Origin: Undaria pinnatifida
Lineage: Eukaryota > Sar > Phaeophyceae > Laminariales > Alariaceae
DNA: 64,000 nucleotides
Assembly: GCA_012845835.1 (NCBI GenBank)
Contig: JABAKD010000016.1
Coordinates: 9,128,121 to 9,192,120, forward strand
Reading direction: 5' to 3'
The first letter of the stretch is position 1, and each line of letters opens with the position of its first letter. The position numbers and the translations under genes are program-made. The notes under the pieces were generated by a model, which was not told the origin of the DNA, did not search any database, and saw only the letters and a program-made list of their open reading frames with translations. Of the stretch, positions 1 through 10,100 are shown one piece after another.

Positions 1-78
1 GGACAGCACAGCAGCAGCAGCAGCAGGGTTGCGGTGCATCAGACGGGCGGATATATACCAACAGAAAGAAGCTCTCAC

Positions 79-219
79 AATGGCAAGAATGATCTCCAAG
101 CTGCTCAGGTGCGCATTGAGAAGCGTGCGGAACGAGTGCAATCCCTGCTCCAGTTGCTGTTTGCGAGCACTGCTCGTTGTGGGAGCGTAGAACTCCGTTA
201 GCATCGGCCCGACCTCCAT
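79..219 (-). CDS. First coding exon of a protein cut by the left edge; possibly exportin-like
   Basis: Read on the minus strand, an ATG at 219 opens 47 codons that end exactly at a good donor (ATT|GTGAGA), so the gene continues to the left outside the window in phase 0. The peptide starts MEVGPMLTEFYAPTTSSARK and continues as an amphipathic helix pair rich in Gln and Leu. The pattern (short acidic start, Leu-x-x-Phe-Tyr, Thr/Ser turn, Arg-Lys-Gln-Gln-Leu-Glu, then an aliphatic helix) recalls the first HEAT-type repeat of exportins such as exportin-6, where an N-terminal helix pair contacts Ran-GTP. That family match is my inference from pattern only. An in-frame acceptor-like CAG lies upstream of the ATG, so an earlier exon cannot be excluded. 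The CAG repeat at about 9-27 lies in its first intron. Confidence 0.4.
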
Positions 220-1017
220 AGTACCGGTATCGCCCTGCTGCTGCCGTTGCTGCAGGCAGGCCCAGGACTGGGAACTGCAGCCATATCGGATCATTTTGCC
301 CCCGAGTTGAACATCCTTTTCAATACTGCGGAAAACCTCAATTGAATATTAACTGATTTTGTGCCATGTGCAGGTCTCTATGCTGTGCACTCTGTACTGC
401 ACGCCCAGATTTGGTGGGGCATGGCCGGGGTGGGAGGAACAGGGAGGCCCGGCGGGTGGATCGATTCTCTGAAGGCTATCATAGAAGCAAATCCTGTGAA
501 CGGGGTCGATGAAGGTGTGAGACTTGCCCAATAAATTATAAATGTCAAAATGCAGCGGTCCTCTCGATGCCGTTCAGATTTTCTCACAACAGAACGAAAA
601 CGGTTTGCCTCTCCTTCTCCCCCTTCCTCTACCACCTTATGCACCATGGCATTCGTGAAACCATCGTACCGATATGATAGCTTGCGGCTTTGCCTGTAGA
701 TTTCTGATTATTGTACCGTTACAGGGTGGTTGTGCACGCGAGAGGATCTTCTCCACCCCCAACTTGACAACGTTTTATTTTTTTGACTCCTGTTCTTGGT
801 GGAATTTTGAATTTGTTTTTCATAAAATTAAATTTGAAAAACTACTCTGTACGAGTACTCGTAGGCACGGTTGTTGTGTCTTGCTTTGTTGCTTGTTTTC
901 GCGCATCCGCCTCAAGTCTCCAAGGAATCAGCTTGGACCTTGGAGGCTTGGCTATTACCGTATGTACTTGGCTTCGATATCATAAGAACCAAATCCCCAG
1001 ATTACCGTTACCATTCC
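220..1017. other. Intergenic DNA, no supported gene
   Basis: This stretch lies upstream of the minus-strand start at 219 and would carry that gene's promoter, but I see no clear TATA box or Kozak-like context. Open frames here are short, overlap each other on both strands and show no splice-compatible coding pattern. Confidence 0.4.
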
Positions 1018-1127
1018 TCAGCACCCAGGCAATGCCTCGCCGGTACTTGTCTTTTTGCAGGACCAGCTGAAATGACTTGATTCCTCGTCAAATGTTGAGG
1101 GTATAATAATCGGAAGTTCGAAGAGCC

Positions 1128-1600
1128 GCAATGACCTTGTCCTCGCCAGTCTTAAGGGTACCAGGAGCTGCAAAGACTGATTCCTCGCCAGTCCCAACGG
1201 TACCAAGAGCTGAAGTCACTAAGTCCTCGCCAGTCCCAAGGGCACCAGGAGATGAAATGACGGGTACTCAGAGGACTGGTGCACTAGACTACATACTGTA
1301 CCCTTGCCGTACCCATTATTTTTATATGATTAATAATACCAGTATACTCGCACATGACAGCGCCACTCCTCGCCACATATGCCAGTACATGACAGCAGTA
1401 GTACCAGTCCTCGGCACCAAGTCAATGACTCGCGAACATCAGCCACTTTGGAGGACCCATGCCAAGGGTACCAAGAGCTGAAACCAATTAGTCCTCACCA
1501 GTCCCAAGGGTACCAATACAACTATACCAGGTATACAGCAGTAGCTGAAATGATTGGGTCCTCACCAGTCCCAAGGGTACGAGGAGCTGGCAGGACTCCT
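1128..1600. repeat. Degenerate minisatellite, about 40 bp unit
   Basis: A unit with the core CCTCGCCAGTCCCAAGGGTA followed by CCAGGAGCTGAAATGA recurs near 1138, 1182 and 1222, spaced 40-44 bp apart, and again in broken form near 1450, 1492 and 1558. An early partial unit lies near 1060. Copies differ by several substitutions, so the array is old. The open frames through it are products of the repeat. Confidence 0.7.
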
Positions 1601-1954
1601 ACCCGGAAGACTGATACTCTTGACGAGATTTAAACATCTACCCAGGTATAACTTCTTCTATACAGCGTTACAAGGGCTCCGCAGTGCCGGCTAATGCCTG
1701 CACCTATGCTTCGGGTAGGGCAGGGAAGGAGTTGGAATTGTTTCGTCCGACCCAAGAAAAAAAAATGAAATTGAAATTGAAAGGAATGCCAAGAGTTTAA
1801 TCCGAAATCAATAGTTTGGCAGGTGTGCGGTACACCAGTATATCAAAATGATAAGAGAAATAACGCTTGCACTGGCTGCGTGTACTTGTACATTCGTACA
1901 CACTCGTATAATATGTGCGATCGGTCGTACTCAGACCGGTGACAATGTAACACC

Positions 1955-4363
1955 TATGACAATTGAAAGCCGATAGTTTGGCCAAAAAGTTTGCAAAGTT
2001 TTTTTGGGGGTTATTTGCTGAGAGATTCCGGGTAACGTCGCTATGGGGAAAATATGACTAAAACGTTTTTTTTCTGGCTCTTTTTTGGGTCATACCGTCC
2101 AACAGGCCAATTTGTCCATTTTTGATCAAGCCTTGATCAACACTGCCCACCAAACACGATTGACCTTCGATCTCGAGATAGAGACAACCCATGGTCACTC
2201 CTCTTTGTTCCGGACAAGGCCACATGGGTGTAGGTGACAGCGCTGAAGAGTTTATTTCAATCCATGCCCTAGGGCGTGAGAGGTTGCTTGTGTTGTCCTG
2301 TGGTCTTCCGTCACGTCCTCTCAAAAATTCTGTTTTTCGCCCGTTGGGGGACGATAGAGAGCCGGTCGCCCCGGTGGCGTATCAGGTTATCCTCGAGCCT
2401 GGTATAGGTCAGTTTCGTGAGTTCGAATCCCCTTAAGTGCATACTCGTATAAATTCGTGGGGACTTTTTCTTGCCCACGAATTGACTTGGGGAAAACGCG
2501 ACAGCGTGAGTTAGCAACACTCGATGAAAAATCGACGAGCAGTCGGATTGCTGAACCCTATGCGCGATAAAAATTGAAGACAAGAACCGGGGGGGAGAAG
2601 GGACGACAACTGTGACCACGGCTTGCCCAGAAGCTGGAAAGTAGATGTGTGCGAAAAAAGAAGAAAAAAAAACAGTGTTTCTGTCTCAGCTTTCTACACA
2701 CCAGCCACCTAATGTGTTTTTAACAGAAGCCTGATCGGCGCCCGCCATAAATCACCGGCCGTAGAGTGAGCGCTCTGCATCAAGGGGGGGTCGGAGCCCC
2801 TAACGAGCTCGCCACGTTCAGAGTTCACGATGCTGTCGTTGATTTCGTCGAACGAAGTGCGTGGAGAACACGAAATTGCGCCGCGTCTAATCCAAGATCT
2901 GCTTGAGACAGGCCGATGTTGGCCAAGATCGTCGCGAGAAATCGTTTTTTCCCGGAATTCTGGAAAGTTTCAAAAAACAAATCTACCAAATTGGGTCCAT
3001 AGGCGACCGTTCAGGCAAAGTTTGGCTGGGATCTTCGGGAATTTCAACTTTTGGCCTTCCATTGTCACCGGTCACCGGTCTAAGGCCAAAAGTTGAATTC
3101 TCGAAGATCCCCGCCAAACGTTGCCTGAACGGTCGCCTATGGACCCAGTTTGGTAAAATTATTTTTTGAAACTTTCCAGAATTTCGGGACAAAACGATTT
3201 CTCACGGCGATCTTGGCCAACATCGGCCTGAGAATTTCTCAAGCAGATCGTGGGTTAGACGCGGCGCAATTTCGTGTTCTCCACGCACTTCGTTCGACAA
3301 AATTAACGACAGCGTGGTGAACTCTGAACGTGTCGAGTTCGTTAGGGGCTCCGACCCCACCTTGGTGTACAGCGCTCACTCTACGGCCGGTGATTTGTGG
3401 CGGGCGCCGATCAGGCCTCTGTTAAAAATACAGACCAGGTATTGGCGGCTGGTGTGTAGACAACAGACAAAAACTCTCTATCGTCTCCCAACGGACGAAT
3501 AACATAATTTTGAGAGGATGTGACGGAAGACTACAGGACAACCCAAGCCACCTTTCACGCCCCAGGGCATGGATCGAGAAGAACTCTTCAGCGCTGTCAC
3601 CTACACTCATGTGACCTCGGAGCGAGGAGCAGTGACCATGGGTTGTCTCTATCTCGAGAATGAAGATCAATCGTGTTTGTTGGACAATGTTGATCAAGGC
3701 TTGATCAGAAATAGACAAATTGATAGGGCTCTGTCCTGGGCCAGTATCTACTGGCAGTACATCGCTCCTGGCAGTACAACTCTCCTGGCTGAGAGAGGTG
3801 CCAGGATTCTAGGATATTGGCCATTTACGTACGTCCCACTAAAACGCCTCAGAATACAGCGCCAAAACGTCATTTTCGCTGTGTGCAAGAAGTGTTTTCA
3901 TCGAGGCCGCAGGGATACGGACTGACCTGTGTGCAACAGTATTCCGTACACGCCTGTATCGCCGCATTTTTTTTTCTGCATTTTCGATTTGTTCCAGAGT
4001 CAATCTACCACGCTTGACCCTAATATTGCGTTTGAGATTCGAGTCAACATCAACGACTTTTTAGCTCTAGTGAAGCCAAATCGCGCAAAAGCGTGCCTCC
4101 GGCAGGGTCTTCGCCGCGACCAAATCCTGGTTGGATCAAGGCTCCTGGTTGCGACAGCAGCGAGGAATCCTTCTCCTGGCTAGAGCTACCAGGACATGGC
4201 CCTACAAATTGACCTGTTGGACCGCATGACCAAAAAAGAGCCAGAAAAAAAGACATTTTAATCGTTTTTCCCCCATAGCGACGTTACCCCGAATCTTTCA
4301 GCAAATGACCCCAAAAAAAACTTCGGAAACTTTTTTGCCAAACTATCGGCTTTCCATTGTCAT
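1955..4363. mobile_element. Palindromic (foldback) DNA element, 2.4 kb, with long terminal inverted repeats
   Basis: The left end, starting near ATGACAATTGAAAGCCGATA, is matched in reverse complement by the right end near 4340-4363. The two arms stay alignable all the way to a centre near 3070-3080 (CACCGGTCACCGGT), so the whole unit is one long inverted repeat of roughly 1 kb per arm with almost no loop. Divergence between arms is modest. The left arm is interrupted by a SINE at 2361-2672 that is absent from the right arm. Neither arm carries a transposase-like frame, so it is a non-autonomous foldback or MITE-like element. The target duplication could not be fixed. Confidence 0.8.
2361..2672 (+). 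mobile_element. tRNA-derived SINE (family a), nested in the left arm of the palindrome
   Basis: It begins GCCGGTCGCCCCGGTGGCGT, has a tRNA-like B box (GAGTTCGAATCCCC at about 2420), a unique body with the block GCGATAAAAATTGAAG, and an A-rich tail near 2650-2672. A full second copy lies at 19337 and a 5'-truncated copy at 9694. The corresponding point in the right arm of the host palindrome (about 3480) is uninterrupted, which shows that the SINE arrived after the palindrome formed. Pol III transcription from internal A and B boxes is expected for such elements. Confidence 0.8.
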
Positions 4364-6918
4364 TATTGGTCTTTACTCGAGGCGATAATTTTTCTGGTTT
4401 TGAGGATCTACAAATAAATACAATGTTTGCGCTTTTTTATAAAAAATTGAAAAACGTCAGCTGTGAGTACGGCGGATTGAATGGCTGAGACTCAACTTTG
4501 CAAGCTGCGTGGTACATTTTTTTTTCAAATTGTCGAAAATCAAATTTACGTGAATTTGCATTAAATTATAAACGCAAAATTACTTAGAGTCACAAAAATA
4601 TACATAAAACCGCGCGCATCGTATCTCAATGAACTGATACACAACACAACAGCAGCTAGCATTGATATCCGCCCGTGCCAAACTGCAAGACGTGCAGAAG
4701 ATAACCACCGAATGCGCGCCGCTCGGTCTTCGTGGCTGCTTCCTTTCGTGCTCTTTCGTGCCTTGTGGTCCTGGGACCAAAAAAGGCCGAACATGTACAA
4801 CGTACAACAGCAGTGTTCCACCACGATGCCGTCGGCAACGCAGCAATCGACGACGAAATAAGCCCTCACGCACCACGCACCATCCAACACAGCAAGCAGG
4901 AGACAGCAGCAGCAGAATCATATATGGATGGTACCATGGTGGTGGTAGCTAGTAGCACTTACTACTAGCACGCGTGCGCGTTGCGCCATCACCCGTAGCG
5001 AGCTGCCGACTCCATGATGTACAAAATCTTAGTCGAGCCACTTGATCGCCACCACCAGTATTTTCCTTAGGTGATATAAGACTGCATGGTGTCATATGAG
5101 CCTACGAGTGCGTACACAACCTGTTTTCGTGTTTTTTTGGCTTGCCGCGACGAGAAGAACCCACATAACAAGAACAGCAGCAGCAGCAGCAGTAGCACTG
5201 GCAGTTGCGCGAGCCGCGACGACACCAAAGACCTGGCCTCGGTCAACTCCGAAGATTACGGAGACAGGCGATGCATCGCGCGGCGCCTCTCCTCGGACGA
5301 TCCAAACTGCATTATTCTTTTTTTGGCCCGACTCTACTTTTTTTGGCCCGACGGATGCTCTGCTGGCAGCTTGCTCTTTTTTTGTGAGTTTTTCCGAGCA
5401 GGCGTCGTTTACTTCGTTTAATTTTCAATATTTCTACGTGATATTCCTTGCTAACCACATCGCTGTGGGTCAGCCGCACCCGACGAAATGCGCTGAAATA
5501 TACTGCTGTATATAGGCTGGGAGAATCCTCGCTGCTATTGAAGTGTGCTGTGCGGGGTCCACACCGCTCTGTGCTGGTCGTTGTGCACGGCGCTTGTTTG
5601 TGCTGTTGGTTGTTCCCTTTTTGTTGTTGTCTTGACTGTTATTTTTCAACGACTACGTGATTTTCCTCGTGATGCTATTGCTGCTGTAACTGGGTGTAAT
5701 TCTCTGTGTACCTTATGAAATCCGAGTCTTTCGGACAAAGTCAGATGCCAATGATAATGTCCTTTTTTTCCCAGCAACCTGTCCTTTTGGGAGCGACAAA
5801 TTGCTTGAGAACACATGACAAACCCGCACGCGTTCATGGTTCACGGGGTGGCATTCAACGGAGCACGAAGGGCGAGGGGCGTTCTCGTCGATCCTCTCGC
5901 CACAGCAACACTGTGAAAAAATGTAGAGTACACCTACCGTTCATACTCACTCGAGGATGGACCGCGAAGCAACATGGGCAGCGACTCTTCGGAGCAGCAA
6001 ATGCAAAGAGCTCACAAAATGTAATTTCGACCTCTGCAATTAATATTTTTTTAAAGTTACCCCTTTGTATTTGCGCACTACCACTCCCCCTGTCAAGACT
6101 AGAAAAATTCTCGAACATGCCACCCAAAATCCAAGATCGTGCCTACTTCTCGCTTGCCTCTCAGTCCCCGCAAGCGTTCACGGCGAGGTAAGCAGGGGGG
6201 ACGAAGGACGAGGGGCGTTGAAGCCGATCCTCAAAGAAAGTGCTCGAGAAAAAAAAAAGAAACTCGAGAAATTGAAGTGTCGAGATTCTGATACAGAGGC
6301 CGACACGGCAAAAAAAGATATTTCCGACGCATGGCCTAGAATTTGTCATACATTATTTTATACATCTATCTATGGCAGGAAGGTGAATTACCACCGGTAC
6401 GTTTTACTTTGTCGTTTGCTCTTTTAGTTGGTTACTTTCTCGCTTTTTTACTTGTATTCGTACGTTTGGCATGCCGTTGGCTCTCCTACTTGACGTACAG
6501 AGATGGCAGTTACCTTGACCTGAACCTCTTGCTTACCTGTAATTACATGCAAATTGGCCTTTCCAACTATAAGTACTTACCGGTAATCCGGTAATCACCT
6601 CAAAACTGGGGGTGGCTCGTATAATCCCCGCGGTATAATGTGAAGACATGATGAGTCTCATGCGGTTCGTCTGAACAAACAGCAGCCAAATGTTTAGAGA
6701 ACGTGATCTCGCTCTACTTGAATCTTGAAGCTATTCATGGAACGACCCCAGCACTAACCACCCAAAAACCAACCAATCACAACCAGCCAACTCGACCAAC
6801 CAACCAACCGACCAATCATCCAGTCAACCGCTCAACCAACCAAACACCCGGCCGTTACGACGATGATTGATTAACTTAACTACCTGCGTGATTTTTTTCC
6901 CCCCGCAACCAATCGCAG
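4364..6918. other. Intergenic or 5' region of the PP2A-B'' gene; no gene supported
   Basis: Several open frames of 60-160 codons lie here on both strands but none shows a recognisable domain or a consistent exon pattern. A CAG run lies at 5175-5195. Two diverged copies of a block ending ACGAAGGGCGAGGGGCGTT occur near 5862 and 6206. A CCAA-rich tract occupies 6755-6845. An untranslated or short coding 5' exon of the downstream gene may be hidden here, because the first recognised exon is preceded by an acceptor. Confidence 0.4.
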
Positions 6919-6938
6919 TTCGTGCCACGGCAGAACAC

Positions 6939-7175
6939 ATGGCGACCATTTACGCCAAGCGGCGGGAAAAGGAGCGAGGCGGCCACGGCGCCGGTAGCCG
7001 CGGTGATGTCAGTGTTGGTGGTGCCGGCGGCGGAGGCGGCGGCGTTCGTGGCGGCCGCGGTGGTGGTATTGGTAGAGGTAGCGGAAGCGCGGTAGGGAGG
7101 AGCTTGCCTAAGTTCTACGTGCGCCGACCGGCGCCTGTTTCCGCCACCCTCGCGAGCGACGATGATGATCCCACG
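6939..7175 (+). CDS. PPP2R3C: PP2A-B'' exon 1 (first recognised)
   Basis: It encodes MATIYAKRREKERGGHG, a Gly/Arg-rich linker and the conserved LPKFYVRRP block, and ends in phase 0 at ACG|GTAAGC. An acceptor-like tract ending CAATCGCAG at 6918 precedes it, so exon 1 may really be exon 2. Confidence 0.8.
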
Positions 7176-10100
7176 GTAAGCGAGGAGGTTAGGGAGGGAG
7201 GAAGCGGGGGAGGGGATGGGGAGAGCAGAGCCGCGTGTGACAACTTGTATTGCGGGTAACGCAAAGACGACCACGATTGCCGCCCGAAGTCCCGGATGGG
7301 AGGTGTTATAGCTGCTGGTGCTGCGGGCACGAAGCTTGTGGCGCAAGACGATTGTCGGTCGACCGGCTGATCGATCGATCACTCTCCGCCCCCTCCTTTC
7401 GGCCCGCCTACGCTCGTATCTCTGTACCCACCCCTCGGAGGACGGGGCCGCCTTCGCCCCTCCTATTTTTGCTCCTCCGACCCGACCCGAACCGACCCGA
7501 CCCGACCCGACCCGACCCGACCCGACCCGACCCGACCCGACCCGACCCGACCCGACCCGACCCGACCCGACCCGACCCGACCCGACCCGACCCGACCCGA
7601 CCCGACCCGACCCGACCCGACCCGACCCGACCCGACCCGACCCGACCCGACCCGACCCGGCCCGACCCGGCCCGACCTGGCGCGACCATCGAGTGGCAAA
7701 AGGGCGGTTGCTCTGTTGGCGGTGCAAGTGTTTCCGATGTCCGGACCCTTCGCGCGGCCGAGGTCATAGCACGAACGCACCACTAGTCACCAGTACTCCC
7801 ATTGCCATCGCCCATCGCCTCCCTTCCCCCTCTGCTGCCTCCTGCCCCCTTCCCGCGAAACGTAATGAGTACACTCCCCTCCCCCCCCCACTCCGCCCCG
7901 CCTCTCTGTCTCTTCTGTTGTTCCTGTCCCTCCCTCCCGTCGTCCCTCTGAGTAGTCGATGGAGAGCCGAGTTAGGGCGGCGCGGTCTATGGTTAGGGCT
8001 AGGGCGCGAAACCGCTTTCTCCAGCGGCGCGAGCAAGCTTTGATGAGTTTCGAGGTGAGCCAAGAACGGCGCCACGAACGCTGGGGGGCAGGAGGGGGTT
8101 TGGGGGAGGTATGGAGGTCCCACCCCCGGAACATCACGTTTCGGTGGAAACAGAAAATGTGTGTGTGCTTTTGGGGGGCGGATTCGGCGGCGAAACGAAG
8201 CTGCTTGTGACGGTCAGAGAAGGAAGAAGGGAGACTCCTCGCGTTCCGTCCCTCTCCCCCTTTATCGTCCCCTTCCCCCCTCCCCTCCCCTCCCCTCCCC
8301 TTTTCTCCTCACCTCCTTACCGCGTGCCTGTGCGAATGTAGTTGGGCGATAACTCGCTTTTGTTTCAAGAACGGGCGACCCTGCGCACATCCATTCCCGT
8401 CGCCCGCAAGCAATCACGTGGGTGACATGCTGCATCCTACCCTCTCCCTACTCGGCCCTCCCCTCCCCCTCCCCACTTCCGTCCACCCCACCGCCTCCAC
8501 ACGTCATCAACCCCTTTGCCGCTGCAAAAAATCCTTCTCTAATTCCAAGTAGATTGTGCTCGAAGCGCGGTTGCCATTAATTTCAAAGGGATTGCAACGT
8601 AGACATTTCGTTTTATCAGCCCCACTTCACGCCTGCTTTGCCTGGGTTACGTATTTGCAGGACCTCTCGGAGGTGGAGCAGGCGCTCTCGGAGCTGGTAC
8701 CGCCGCCGCCACCATCACCTCCGCCGCCGCCGCCGCCGCCGCTGCAGCCGCTGCCACCGGGCGCGCAGACCCCCCCCCCCGAAGAGGAAACGCCTCCACT
8801 GCCCACGCTCAGCGCTGGCCGCGATGACGCTGCCGAGGATGGCGCTGGCCGCCGCCCCTCTTCTCTTGTCGCCATCGGTAGCAGAAGCTTCGCCGTTGAT
8901 AGTGGTGATGGTAGTGGTGGTGGGGGTGGGGGTGGGGCCGGTGAGGGGGGTGGGAAGGAAGAAGCTACTGGCGTGGAGGCTGCGAAAGGCGACGACGACG
9001 ACGACGAGCGAGGCTCACCGGGATCGGGGGTAACGGCGCCAGCAGCAGCAGCAGCAGCAGCAGCATCGGCGCTGATTGTGGGGGATAGTGACGCGGCGTT
9101 GGCGTCGGAGGAGGGGACAGGGGGCAGACCTCTTGGCGGTAACGGTGGTAGTGGTAGCGATAGCGGCGGCGGTGGTCGTGAAGGCGGTGGTATCGGGGGG
9201 GAAAGGGGGCGGGAGGAGGGTGGTGTTGTTACTATTGCAAGAAACCCTTACGCTGCGACGGACGATCAAGGGGCCAGTGCGGACTACATGGACTTCGTGA
9301 AGTTGAGGGGCATGGTGCCGAGAAAGGCGGCTCCCTTTTTCTCCGCTCGGAATTTCCTCAGGTGCTGTGCTCATGTGGTCTAGTGCTGTGTTGCTGTAGT
9401 CTAGTACCAGGTACTATGCTGCTGTAGTCTAGTGCTGTAACACTGTCTAATGCTGTGCTGCTGTAGTCTAGTGCTATGCTGCTGTAGTCCTGCTATATTT
9501 ATGTAGTCTAGTGCTATATTGATGTAATCTAGTGCTGTGTTGCTGCACGGAGAGCGTTGAAGTGCGGTTTCCTTTGCCGTGGTGCGGTTTCCTTTGCCGT
9601 GGTGCGGTTTTCTTTGCCGTGGTGCGGTTTTCTTTGCCGTGGTGCGACTGCCCTTTGATGCGATGTATCTGTAATGAAATCGAGAACCGCCGACTGCATA
9701 CTCGCATAAATTCGTAGGGATTTTTTCTTTTACACAAGTTGACTTGCGGAAAGCGCGAGAGCGTGAGTTAGCAACACTCGTTAAAAAATCGACGAGCAGT
9801 GGGATTGCTGAACCCTATGCGCGATAAAAATTGAAGGCAAGAACCGGGGGGGAGTAGGGACGACACCTATGACCACGGCTTGTCCAGAAGCTGGAGTGTA
9901 GAAATGTGAGAATAAAATTTAAAAAAAAAATGCAAGAGATCTACGGTTATGCCGTGAATACTGTAAAGCGAGTGCTGCTGTGCGTGGGATTGGGAGGCGG
10001 GAGTGGGAGTGCTACCGGTACTCATATTGTGAGATGGTGAGACGACGTATTAGGCCATTTTTTTTCTCTGCTTCATTTCCCCCCCCCCCGATCATGCTAT

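Noticed and set aside
1138..1262. A CRISPR-like array of regularly spaced repeats
   Set aside because: The whole unit repeats with drift and there are no unique spacers; the window is eukaryotic.
5706..6191. 161-codon plus-strand ORF upstream of the PP2A-B'' gene
   Set aside because: No domain, no conserved start and no splice junction that would join it to exon 1.
6876..8043. Long ORFs on both strands made of Arg-Pro-Asp-Pro-Thr or Gly-Ser-Gly-Arg-Val repeats
   Set aside because: They are translations of the (CCCGA)n microsatellite, which has no stop in any frame.
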